A stretch of DNA of 22,897 nucleotides, from the IMG/VR virus record IMGVR_UViG_3300027901_000038, positions 1 to 22,897 of that record. One strand, given 5' to 3'. Positions 7,066 through 13,226 of the stretch are shown piece by piece (the first letter of the stretch is position 1; each line of letters begins with the position of its first letter). The translations under genes were made by a program, and so were the position numbers. Under the pieces are notes generated by a model. It had not been told where the DNA came from, searched no databases, and saw only the letters and a program-made list of their open reading frames with translations. Source of the DNA: a virus.

Positions 7066-7816
7066 TAAATTTATCTTTCAAATAATCCAGTTCATCGGCG
7101 AGTGCTATTAAACGCATTCCAATATCTCGAATATCGGGTGCAAATCGAATGCGCTTCATAATGCCACCATCCATAATTGTCTTTACCGCTTCGCCAATTT
7201 TGTTTGCATTCCATGTTAAGATTTGCACACCACTGGCTTCTTGAAATTCGCTGATTGCGCGTTCCAGCTCATCTACATGTCGCTTTGCTTCTAAGCTAAT
7301 CCTTTCGCCTTCTTTTTTTCCGATTTCAAACCCACGTTGATACTCAGCATCTTGTGCTTCGCGGGATAAAGACCTATCTACTAATGCTCTGACAAATGCC
7401 GCGGCTATGGACCTTGACATCTCAGCTCGCTTATCAGAATGTAAAGATAATGGTTTTCTTCGGGCTCGCAATCCTTCGCCATCTGGTATATACAATCCCC
7501 ATTTTGGCGGCAATATTTTAAGATCAACAATACCCTTTGGAGCGACAATTGAGAATAAATCCAGGTGCGGTTCAAACTCAGCGAATTTTCGCGTATCTTG
7601 TAACTCCCTCCGCAAATCTCCCCTCGATGTCTTGATCTCTAGGCCATGCAATCTCAATCCTTTGCTTGGCCATGTATCAAATACAATGGCATCAAGTTTG
7701 CGGCTGTATCCAAATCCGGCGCCATTATGCACTTGAACTGCGGTCACATACCGTGGCTGTCTGACCGTCATCGGCCAACGCACCATAATTGCTTTTATCA
7801 AATCAGCTTCGTTCAT
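7055..7816 (-). CDS. MmcB-like PD-(D/E)XK DNA repair nuclease, 253 aa
   Basis: ATG 7816 (MNEADLIKAI) follows GGAAAGAAG; longer readings run into the next gene. The conserved part lies at residues ~25-112: GFGYSRKLDAIVFDTWPSKG, then HGLEIKTSRGDLRREL, then LFSIVAPKGIV and LPPKWGLYI. Asp42 with Glu60-x-Lys62 fits the PD-(D/E)XK fold, and the motif series matches the MmcB-related family linked to DNA repair in bacteria and common in phages. Residues ~140-200 form a basic coiled coil. It probably acts on phage or host DNA during replication or recombination; substrate unknown. Confidence 0.7.
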   Translation of the reverse strand: MNEADLIKAIMVRWPMTVRQPRYVTAVQVHNGAGFGYSRKLDAIVFDTWPSKGLRLHGLEIKTSRGDLRRELQDTRKFAEFEPHLDLFSIVAPKGIVDLKILPPKWGLYIPDGEGLRARRKPLSLHSDKRAEMSRSIAAAFVRALVDRSLSREAQDAEYQRGFEIGKKEGERISLEAKRHVDELERAISEFQEASGVQILTWNANKIGEAVKTIMDGGIMKRIRFAPDIRDIGMRLIALADELDYLKDKFSEP

Positions 7817-7899
7817 CTTCTTTCCTTCACCAGCAAATAAACCACCAGCACGATCGGGAACAGGAAGCAGGCGACGGTGATCCATTCGTCTAGGGCCAT
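7813..7899 (-). CDS. Tiny single-pass membrane protein, 28 aa
   Basis: MALDEWITVACFLFPIVLVV is followed by a basic end (KERR). This is one hydrophobic helix with acidic N and basic C terminus. It overlaps the upstream HTH gene by 10 bases and the downstream nuclease start by 4 (ATGA), filling the only gap between them. A candidate SD (AGAAGG) lies 10 bases upstream. The exact nesting supports a real gene, though it is very short. Confidence 0.5.
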   Translation of the reverse strand: MALDEWITVACFLFPIVLVVYLLVKERR

Positions 7900-8138
7900 C
7901 CTTCAAACGCCTTCTGGAAAATCTTGCCGGCGATCCTTGAGGCCTCCAGATTTCCATTCCACCACAGGCTCAGCATCGTCGGCGCGATAACGTTCCGCTG
8001 TCCGCCCTCCCATGCTTGCACCGTATACCATGACACATTCAGCAACTCGGCGAATTCCGCAATGCTCATTCCCAGTTCCTGCCTGCGGATCCGCTTGAGC
8101 TCCTGGCGGGCGCGGTGTTTAATATGGGATTTCGTCAT
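7890..8138 (-). CDS. XRE/Cro-type helix-turn-helix regulator, 82 aa
   Basis: The start is ATG 8138 (MTKSHIKHRAR). The HTH is at residues ~22-55: LGMSIAEFAELLNVSWYTVQ, then AWEGGQRN, the typical XRE helix 2-turn-helix 3 and the W-E-x-G signature. A basic N-terminal helix (KHRARQELKRIRRQ) precedes it. It likely binds DNA in the phage early region. No operator could be assigned. Its C terminus overlaps the 28-aa membrane gene. Confidence 0.75.
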   Translation of the reverse strand: MTKSHIKHRARQELKRIRRQELGMSIAEFAELLNVSWYTVQAWEGGQRNVIAPTMLSLWWNGNLEASRIAGKIFQKAFEGWP

Positions 8139-8373
8139 CGTCTTTTGTGATTTGAGTGGAAACAATCCAGCCATCACCATTGCACTTCCAACATTTTATT
8201 TGGTCGGGTATTGGCATACCTTCCATTTCTGGAGCACAGGCGTCGGTAGCCATGTCTTTGGTGACATATCTGGTTTGAACAACATAACCCTGCCCTTCAC
8301 AGTCGGGGCAAACAACTTGAACCCCAAAATACTTATCTTCATCAAATCCCTGTTCATGGTAGATGGTGGTCAT
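8119..8373 (-). CDS. DnaJ-type zinc-finger protein, 84 aa
   Basis: Two CxxCxGxG motifs are visible: CPDCEGQG (~residues 22-29) and CWKCNGDG (~61-68), as in the DnaJ Cys-rich zinc domain. There is no J domain. ATG 8373 has GGAGGAG 7 bases upstream and overlaps the DnaA-like gene's stop (ATGA). Stand-alone DnaJ-type zinc fingers are common in phages and can act in protein-protein or RNA contacts. The role is unknown. Confidence 0.7.
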   Translation of the reverse strand: MTTIYHEQGFDEDKYFGVQVVCPDCEGQGYVVQTRYVTKDMATDACAPEMEGMPIPDQIKCWKCNGDGWIVSTQITKDDDEIPY

Positions 8374-8648
8374 CGCTTTGCTCCTCCACACACAAACTCC
8401 ACTTCAACCTGTTCGCCCAAAACGCCAACCAACGTCTTTTCCGCAATCGCCTTACCGCGATCTTCAAGCCAATCACGCTGGTCTTCGGACTCACAAATCA
8501 CCGTGAACTTCCCGTCTTTACGTCCACCGTATTCTGTGGGTTGCCAGAACTTATTAAACTCACCTGAAGCTTTATACATGGTTCTTTTGTAATAGGTGTT
8601 TCTTATTGTGATTAGTGTTTGTATCCAGGGTGTTTGATCTAAGTTCAT
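8370..8648 (-). CDS. Stand-alone DnaA domain I-like protein, 92 aa
   Basis: The pattern runs W8..TLITIRNTYYKRTMYKASGE.., then KFTVICESEDQRDWLEDR, KAIAEKTLVGVLGEQ and VEVEFV. This follows the order of DnaA domain I (helix, helix, strand 'v.a.n.f..dWle.ry...i...l....G..v.v.f'). In bacteria that domain binds the DnaB helicase and DiaA-type regulators. Domains II-IV (AAA+, DNA binding) are absent, so it cannot open an origin itself. ATG 8648 has AAGGA 9 bases upstream. With no phage helicase or primase in the window, recruiting or inhibiting host initiation factors is a reasonable inference. Confidence 0.6.
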   Translation of the reverse strand: MNLDQTPWIQTLITIRNTYYKRTMYKASGEFNKFWQPTEYGGRKDGKFTVICESEDQRDWLEDRGKAIAEKTLVGVLGEQVEVEFVCGGAKR

Positions 8649-8914
8649 GTTTTTAATTCCTTAGCGGTTTCATTTGGAAAATTAGGCAAACTTCCCCCCT
8701 AACCCCCATAGCAAGATAGGAAGATCAGGGGGGATGGTTTCACCCGGAGCCATTGAGGGTTCCTTCCCTGCGGCTTTGCTGCCCGTGGCGGGATTACCGC
8801 TACCCTACCCGCTGATCCTGACCGAAGTCAACCACGTCGCCCGGCTAATGCCTGCTTGACCAGTTTACTATGATTGCTGGCTCTTGTTGCGCGGTGCCAA
8901 ACCGCGAAATACTT
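8649..8914 (-). other. GC-rich, hairpin-rich intergenic region; candidate structured RNA
   Basis: This 266-base gap is the longest in the leftward operon and more GC-rich than its surroundings. Read leftward it holds a row of small stems: GCGGTxxACCGC-type hairpin at 8890-8906, a canonical cUUCGg tetraloop stem (TGAC-TTCG-GTCA, 8819-8830), a 6-bp stem at 8786-8802, smaller stems near 8771-8785 and 8756-8769, and C6T/AG6 arms at 8694-8700/8727-8733. A weak promoter-like pair (TTGACT, 18 bases, TAGGGT) starts near 8831. No convincing ORF was found. It matches no riboswitch consensus I know. Confidence 0.4.
8890..8906 (-). terminator. Hairpin after the nuclease-like gene
   Basis: A 6-bp perfect stem (CGCGGT/ACCGCG) with a 5-nt loop lies 8 bases after the stop at 8915. 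It lacks a U-tract, so it may be a pause or 3'-stabilising hairpin rather than an intrinsic terminator. Confidence 0.35.
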
Positions 8915-9409
8915 CTATTCAATTATTGGACATAAAGATAATTCAACTTCTTCTTTTAGTTGTTTCTTGGGGACTAAAAACATAGGTGTTTGTGAACCTT
9001 TTAATTCATGTCTTTTGGGTTTAGGCTTTATCGGAGTTATTTCTTTGGCATAGTTCCAAAAACTACCATTATCTGTAATCCACCACAGTATTACTGGAAC
9101 ACCGATTTCTGACAATCTTTTACATGCGATCAAAGATGCTTGTTCAATGGTTAATGTAGGATAATTGGAACCATTAGGTGCTGCTTTGATTTGAAGCAAA
9201 TGATTTCCTGATATTGGGGATGTAAGTTCGGCATCTGGAAAATGCTTGATTAAAGCTATATCATTATCATAATTAAAGCGCATATTTGATCGCACCCATT
9301 GAGGGATTGCCCTGAGCAATCTTATTGAATAGCCTTTGTCTAAGAACCACTGAAATACTAATCTTTCGGCTATTTCTGATGTTTTAAATCTATCGATTAC
9401 ATCTTCCAT
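8915..9409 (-). CDS. PD-(D/E)XK-like nuclease, possible restriction partner of the adjacent methyltransferase, 164 aa
   Basis: I chose ATG 9409 (MEDVIDRFKT); a GTG at 9439 would enlarge the overlap with the methyltransferase from 13 to 43 bases. The fold looks like PD-(D/E)XK: a conserved N-terminal Glu12 (SEIAERLVFQWFLDKGYSI), Pro58-Asp59, then Gln73-Ile-Lys75 after a 13-residue spacer, followed by a LTIEQASLIACKRL helix and a VPVILWWI strand. The usual Glu/Asp of E-x-K is Gln here, a variant known in some families. The protein is AT-rich like its neighbour. Cutting activity and specificity are not established; a non-restriction nuclease is also possible. Confidence 0.5.
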   Translation of the reverse strand: MEDVIDRFKTSEIAERLVFQWFLDKGYSIRLLRAIPQWVRSNMRFNYDNDIALIKHFPDAELTSPISGNHLLQIKAAPNGSNYPTLTIEQASLIACKRLSEIGVPVILWWITDNGSFWNYAKEITPIKPKPKRHELKGSQTPMFLVPKKQLKEEVELSLCPIIE

Positions 9410-10494
9410 ATCATTAAATCTCTTGCTAGATAAAGCCACTTTTTATTGGCCTTGGCTTTAGAAACATATTCACCACCGTGTTGTTGTGTTGAATAAGGCA
9501 CTTGTATTCTATGCCACGGTGGACCAATGCGGTAAATGATTTCTGCAGCGTGATCAATAATGCCCCAGTTTTCTTGGGTTGGGCCGATAATGAGTGCTGT
9601 ATATTCTGTTTTCTCTTGACATTCAATTATTATCTTTGTGAGCTCATCATGAAAACGATCAAGTGACATATTAGCAAGATTGGTTTCATGATCGTTATAT
9701 TCGCCTTTTTTTTGTTTCCAATATGGGGGATCAAGAAAGATCATTTTTGCTTTTTTGAAGTTTGGTAATCCTTGTTTGACAATATCTCTTTTTTGAATAT
9801 CACTTCTGATCGGATCAATATCATAGGCAAGACATTCTCGACTGCCAAAATCTAAATCATCACTATTACAGACGTCTATTGTGACACCTCCGCCCGCAAA
9901 TAGATCTACAACAAGATCGCCTGGGTCAGTATAGTAATAATTGAGGTTCATTAAAACTTGTGCTGGTATATTGCCGGGGTGTTCCATGCCAAAACGTTCA
10001 TCGCGAAACGCAAACCCCCAAACTTGATAGACTCTAAGCCAAGCCCTTCTGCTATCACCTGCTGCCCCATTAATCGCCTGTCTAAGTTCTCTGACAGACC
10101 ATTCTTTGCGTTCTGCTTTTTCCAACCACTTTTGTTGTTCTTCTGGTTCAAGCGCGGCTACTTGTTCGTGATGTGACCATTTCAAATTTATTCTACGTAG
10201 AACAAATTTAACATTTTCTGCGACCCACCTATATTTGTTTAAAGTTGAATATTCATAATCAGGAAAGGCCGATAAGAGTTGTGTTCCTTTATCGCCGTAT
10301 TGCGTTTCTATTTGACAAAGAGCATCGCCAATGTTCCATTGAACCGCGTCACCTATGTTGTGCATCCCATTAAAAAACGCCTGCCATTCTTCCCACTCGG
10401 GAACACGATCTAATATAAGTCCCGTGCGCGTTACAACGAAGGGACCAACTGATAGGGCCGGGATTATATTTTTGCGAGTGGCAAGTTCATTCAT
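9397..10494 (-). CDS. DNA amino-methyltransferase with N-terminal helical domain, 365 aa
   Basis: The start is ATG 10494 (MNELATRK), which has no clear SD; a GTG at 10515 is less likely. Residues ~1-145 form an N-terminal domain with a helical WSHHEQVAAL...WSVRELRQAI segment as in ParB-like or phage DNA-binding modules. The AdoMet fold follows: HPGNIPAQV and VVDLFAGGG (motif I, ~196-203), then IFLDPPYW (motif IV, Asp255-Pro-Pro-Tyr258). DPPY indicates N6-adenine (or N4-cytosine) methylation. Motif I precedes IV with no room for a large recognition domain between them. It may shield phage DNA or pair with the nuclease-like gene it overlaps. Confidence 0.8.
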   Translation of the reverse strand: MNELATRKNIIPALSVGPFVVTRTGLILDRVPEWEEWQAFFNGMHNIGDAVQWNIGDALCQIETQYGDKGTQLLSAFPDYEYSTLNKYRWVAENVKFVLRRINLKWSHHEQVAALEPEEQQKWLEKAERKEWSVRELRQAINGAAGDSRRAWLRVYQVWGFAFRDERFGMEHPGNIPAQVLMNLNYYYTDPGDLVVDLFAGGGVTIDVCNSDDLDFGSRECLAYDIDPIRSDIQKRDIVKQGLPNFKKAKMIFLDPPYWKQKKGEYNDHETNLANMSLDRFHDELTKIIIECQEKTEYTALIIGPTQENWGIIDHAAEIIYRIGPPWHRIQVPYSTQQHGGEYVSKAKANKKWLYLARDLMIWKM

Positions 10495-10599
10495 GATTAA
10501 ATAGCTGATGCCCACTATTTAGGTGGTCGCGGTGGACACGAAGCACGACTAGGAGCTTTGGGCCGCGCCCACCTAAGTAGTAGGCACCATGATTAATAG
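10492..10599. repeat. Insertion-like palindrome flanked by a direct repeat at the methyltransferase start
   Basis: Inverted arms of 23 bases at 10510-10532 and 10563-10585 match at 20 of 23 positions around a 30-base centre. They are bracketed by a direct repeat: CATGATTAAATAG at 10492-10504 and CATGATTAATAG at 10588-10599. The left copy contains the methyltransferase start codon (complement), so the leader context appears twice. This looks like a small palindromic insertion with a target duplication, or a duplicated regulatory leader. Confidence 0.6.
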
Positions 10600-10627
10600 T
10601 CAAAGTCGCGCTTGTGTCCATATCAAG

Positions 10628-10656
10628 ACTCTAGCACATTCTCAATCTTAGTGCAA
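10628..10656 (-). promoter_or_regulatory. Candidate sigma70 promoter for the methyltransferase-nuclease pair
   Basis: Reading leftward: TTGCAC (10651-10656), a 17-base spacer, then TAGAGT (10628-10633) preceded by TGC, an extended -10. Transcription would begin near 10621 and run through the palindrome at 10510-10585 before the start codon, giving a ~125-nt leader. Confidence 0.45.
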
Positions 10657-10686
10657 GTGGGACCGTGGCTGATTGCCGGGATGGTG

Positions 10687-11064
10687 TCAAGGTCGGTCAT
10701 TAAGAATATCTAATGCCGATTTGGGCCAATAAATATAAGCAGGATCCTCTTCCCATTCTGCGGGCAAATCCTCTTCCATAATGTAGCAATCCTGACGAAG
10801 TCCATCCATCTCTAATTCTGGTGTAGCCCAGATGGAAGCAAGATAAACATAAGTTTCGTCTTGAGGAATAGGCTTTCCATCTCGATATATTTCGCCGCCT
10901 GTACAGTCCCAATCGCCCGCCAAGCCTGCTGAAGCAGTGAAAGGTTTATTGTCTTTTATTAGTTTGGCAGCCTTATTCCAATCAAAAACCATGAGCGGAT
11001 CTCCTGCTATTCTTGCAGCTTCACCTCTCATAAATGCTGACATATTTCTAGTCCATATATCCAT
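10687..11064 (-). CDS. Hypothetical acidic protein, 125 aa
   Basis: ATG 11064 has AAGGAG 6 bases upstream. There are no membrane helices. Aromatic and acidic blocks recur (GDWDCTGGEIYRDG, YVYLASIWATPELEMDG, EEDLPAEWEEDPAYIYWP). Two Cys only, so no zinc site. An 11-codon ORF and a palindrome sit directly upstream. It lies between small hypothetical genes and the methyltransferase promoter. The function is unknown. Confidence 0.65.
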   Translation of the reverse strand: MDIWTRNMSAFMRGEAARIAGDPLMVFDWNKAAKLIKDNKPFTASAGLAGDWDCTGGEIYRDGKPIPQDETYVYLASIWATPELEMDGLRQDCYIMEEDLPAEWEEDPAYIYWPKSALDILNDRP

Positions 11065-11074
11065 GTCACTCTCC

Positions 11075-11110
11075 TTAGATAATAGCTAGGGAGTTGGCCT
11101 CACACGACAT
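11075..11110 (-). CDS. Candidate 11-codon leader minigene
   Basis: ATG at 11110 follows AAAGGAG/GGAGAG and encodes MSCEANSLAII. It stops at TAA 11075-11077, which runs into the SD of the 125-aa gene (TAAGGAG). It lies inside the palindrome at 11089-11148. It may couple ribosome delivery to the next gene or be a regulatory leader. Very short ORFs arise often by chance. Confidence 0.3.
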   Translation of the reverse strand: MSCEANSLAII

Positions 11111-11148
11111 CTCTCCAGGGCTCCTTTCGTTTGGATTGACCAACTCCC
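11089..11148. repeat. Inverted repeat enclosing the leader minigene start
   Basis: GGGAGTTGG (11089-11097) and CCAACTCCC (11140-11148) form a perfect 9-bp dyad around a 42-base loop. On the minus-strand transcript the loop contains the AAAGGAG SD and ATG of the 11-codon ORF. It could be an mRNA structure controlling access to the 125-aa gene. Confidence 0.45.
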
Positions 11149-11149
11149 T

Positions 11150-11419
11150 TCAACAAATCTCAAATAAATGCCAAATCAGTTGGCCGTCATATTGTTGAAA
11201 AGTACTTATATAATCTTTTTTTGATAAATCAGTAATAATGTGGCCCGTTCCTTTGATTTGAAATGTTCGATATTCTGGAGGATTTCCTGCAATAACTAAC
11301 GCCCAGAGCACAGGATGACCAAATTGCATTTGCACATCCAATATTTCTGCGCCCTCAGGCATTTGGATCTGGAACTGATCTTGGATTGGTATTTCAAACT
11401 TCCAAATAGTTTTATACAT
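11150..11419 (-). CDS. Conserved phage hypothetical protein, 89 aa (DUF7352-like)
   Basis: The sequence KTIWKFEIPIQDQFQIQMPE, GAEILDVQMQFGHPVLWALV, GTGHII and IWHLFEI fits a small family widespread in phages and some bacteria: a short beta protein with no known role. ATG 11419 has AAGGAGGAG just upstream. Length is usual for the family. The family number is from memory. Confidence 0.65.
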   Translation of the reverse strand: MYKTIWKFEIPIQDQFQIQMPEGAEILDVQMQFGHPVLWALVIAGNPPEYRTFQIKGTGHIITDLSKKDYISTFQQYDGQLIWHLFEIC

Positions 11420-11497
11420 AACTCCTCCTTGTGAAGGGGCCAGCCATCCGTCAAGCCTGTACTTGTAGGGGGAATGGCCTCAGCGGGTGCTGAGTTG

Positions 11498-11614
11498 TCA
11501 CGTGAATTGGCCAGCCAACAATCCAATAAAAATCCATAATGGCAAACTGAACAAAATGCCATATAAACATCCTCGTGCAGGAGCAAGCGGGCAGTCTTCA
11601 TTCAAGTGGTTCAT
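11498..11614 (-). CDS. Small single-pass membrane protein, 38 aa
   Basis: ATG 11614 (MNHLNEDCPLAPARG) has AGGGGAG 8 bases upstream; longer in-frame readings run into the next gene. One hydrophobic helix (GCLYGILFSLPLWIFIGLLAG) ends in QFT. Such tiny membrane proteins are frequent in phage early regions; no function is known. A CTCAGC/GCTGAG hairpin (11479-11494) follows the stop. Confidence 0.6.
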   Translation of the reverse strand: MNHLNEDCPLAPARGCLYGILFSLPLWIFIGLLAGQFT

Positions 11615-11651
11615 CTCAATAACTCCCCTGTTATGATATGTGGTGTTAACT

Positions 11652-11921
11652 TCACCATTCTGTTGAACAAAGAAAGCCTCGGCCATTATGCTCAACCCAT
11701 TCTGCCGCGGTTTTCTCATCAATTATCCAATCCTCTTCCGGCAAATACTGATCACGAATTATCTTGATCACTTCATCATCAGGAATCTGTCGCCATTCGG
11801 TGTCTTTTTCAAAATCAATCTCGCTTAAAATACTGTGTTCTTCAACTAACAATTTTTTTAGATCGTCCAACGATTCGGCAATCCAAGTATCATAATCATC
11901 AGTAAAACACGATAAAGCCAT
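11652..11921 (-). CDS. Acidic hypothetical protein, 89 aa
   Basis: ATG 11921 follows AAAGGAGGAACG, a strong SD. It is strongly acidic (SLDDLKKLLVEEHSILSEID, PDDEVIKIIRDQYLPEEDW) and ends KTAAEWVEHNGRGFLCSTEW. No zinc or membrane motif is seen. An acidic DNA-mimic or inhibitor role is conceivable but unsupported. Confidence 0.65.
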   Translation of the reverse strand: MALSCFTDDYDTWIAESLDDLKKLLVEEHSILSEIDFEKDTEWRQIPDDEVIKIIRDQYLPEEDWIIDEKTAAEWVEHNGRGFLCSTEW

Positions 11922-11952
11922 CGTTCCTCCTTTTTGGTTTCGATAATTGACT

Positions 11953-12774
11953 TTATCCTAAGTATTCTTCAAACGGAACCTTCCACAACCAGTTTTGCCT
12001 ACTCCAATAGCGCATATAATTCTTTAGTTCTTGGTCGGTCCATTTCCCATTTACATATGAATTCTTTTGTAATGAATCAATGGGTTGGTATCGCATTGGA
12101 TTCGGCCATGCTTTCAAGCCCTTTATCGTTTCTAGTCGGTATCGGGCATCTTCAGGATCATCGTTATATCCAATCAAAACATAAACTCTAATATGCCATG
12201 TTGAAAAGCCCGATGCGGTCAAAATCTCAAAGGCTTTCATAAATTGTTTTTCTAGCCTTGAATGGTCCCATGCCAATCTAATACACTTAGTATCTAATTC
12301 TCGTAACCGATCAGCATGATGAATGGTAAGAAGTCTAGCATCTAAACCCTGATTAAAATCAATTCCTTTTAATGGCTTGAGTTTATCAATAACTGAATCA
12401 AAGTGATTGAAACTTGTTGCTAATAGATTATTGTCACAAATGATTGGTCGAATCGGCCAATTCTCTAATTCATAAAGATTACCCTCTATGCTAGGAACAA
12501 TACAAAATGAGCAATTACGAATACAACCACGACTCGTGAAAGTCGCTTGTGGATTATGTAGTTTAATTGCATCCCTATAAAAATCTCCGACTTCTGCAAC
12601 ATCATCAAAGAAGGTGGGATCATAAGATACAGCGGGACCACCCACCATTACCTTATAACCTAACGACTTATACCAAACACATTTCTGATATGCTTCTTGT
12701 TTTTGCCAAGAGAACACAACAGAAATATATGCCGTTTCGTCCTCGATCCACTCAACTAATCCCGATTTCCACAT
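11953..12774 (-). CDS. Radical SAM enzyme, 273 aa
   Basis: The [4Fe-4S]-binding motif is explicit: TSRGCIRNCSFCIVP, with Cys84, Cys88, Cys91 in Cx3Cx2C spacing. Before it, residues ~1-75 form an alpha/beta segment with VMVGGPAVSYDP, like the vestigial cobalamin-binding region of B12-type radical SAM proteins. After it come GIDFNQGLDARLL, IRLAWDH and VYVLIGYNDDPEDA strands of the partial barrel. Substrate unknown. The start is uncertain: ATG 12774 (MWKSGLVEW) avoids overlap, while ATG 12819 would add 15 residues inside the upstream gene. The block is AT-rich. Nothing around it is an obvious substrate or partner. Confidence 0.8.
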   Translation of the reverse strand: MWKSGLVEWIEDETAYISVVFSWQKQEAYQKCVWYKSLGYKVMVGGPAVSYDPTFFDDVAEVGDFYRDAIKLHNPQATFTSRGCIRNCSFCIVPSIEGNLYELENWPIRPIICDNNLLATSFNHFDSVIDKLKPLKGIDFNQGLDARLLTIHHADRLRELDTKCIRLAWDHSRLEKQFMKAFEILTASGFSTWHIRVYVLIGYNDDPEDARYRLETIKGLKAWPNPMRYQPIDSLQKNSYVNGKWTDQELKNYMRYWSRQNWLWKVPFEEYLG

Positions 12775-12796
12775 TTTATGCTTTCGATAACGTAAA

Positions 12797-13030
12797 TTAT
12801 CGTAACAGCTCCTTCGCATCGTCGGACATATTATTGAGTGCATTGAATAATTCAATCCAGGCCGTCATTTCAACTTTATTCAATCCAACTATCTCATAGA
12901 CTTCCCGTGCTTTTTTCGCCCATTTAGCCAATTCCGCCAACTCCCTCAACACACGGGCCATGCGTTTTCGCTGAATCAATAATTCTATTATTGGCGAATC
13001 AGATGCTTCCTCAATCTCATCCAGCCACAT
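12797..13030 (-). CDS. Helical coiled-coil-like protein, 77 aa
   Basis: ATG 13030, the second of two tandem ATGs, lies 6 bases after AGGAG, which is encoded in the C-terminal tail of the upstream gene. The protein is wholly helical (LIQRKRMARVLRELAELAKW, AWIELFNALNNMSDDAKELL). It may be a diverged member of the tandem coiled-coil group upstream. The function is unknown. Confidence 0.6.
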   Translation of the reverse strand: MWLDEIEEASDSPIIELLIQRKRMARVLRELAELAKWAKKAREVYEIVGLNKVEMTAWIELFNALNNMSDDAKELLR

Positions 13031-13226
13031 CATCTACTCCTGCCTTGAGAGCTTTCCCAAGCTCACAAACCAAATCCGGATCTACACTATCATAAACCAA
13101 CCAGGCAATTCTCTCTATCTCTAGCAACCTTTCTTTCTCGGCTTTAAGTCGTGCTATACGCCGTTTAGCATCACACAACTCGACATCGCCAACAAAGCCA
13201 CTGCTCGATGCTTGTATCTTACTCAT
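13017..13226 (-). CDS. Coiled-coil paralogue B, 69 aa (own start inside the fused frame)
   Basis: ATG 13226 (MSKIQASSSGF) sits 6 bases after an AGGAG and has the same local context as the neighbouring starts. The protein has a RRIARLKAEKERLLEIERIA coiled coil and ends LGKALKAGVDDVAG, matching the end of the upstream paralogue. The SD of the next gene lies within its KAG codons. The function is unknown. Confidence 0.5.
   Translation of the reverse strand: MSKIQASSSGFVGDVELCDAKRRIARLKAEKERLLEIERIAWLVYDSVDPDLVCELGKALKAGVDDVAG

Noticed and set aside
7924-8592. 222-codon plus-strand frame across three early genes
   Set aside because: Opposes genes with clear HTH, DnaJ zinc-finger and DnaA-like motifs; no SD.
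8699-8733. G-quadruplex from the G runs
   Set aside because: Only two long G runs occur close together on either strand; a simple C/G hairpin explains them.
8649-8830. Cobalamin riboswitch-like words (GGGTGAAACC, CCCGCCACGGG) on the minus strand
   Set aside because: The elements occur in the wrong order and spacing, and no B12 gene follows.
8734-8859. 41-codon plus-strand ORF (MVSPGAIEGSFPAALLPVAG...) after a G6 run in the intergenic gap
   Set aside because: It opposes the operon, has unusual Pro/Leu-rich composition and overlaps the hairpin array; more likely a chance opening in GC-rich non-coding DNA.
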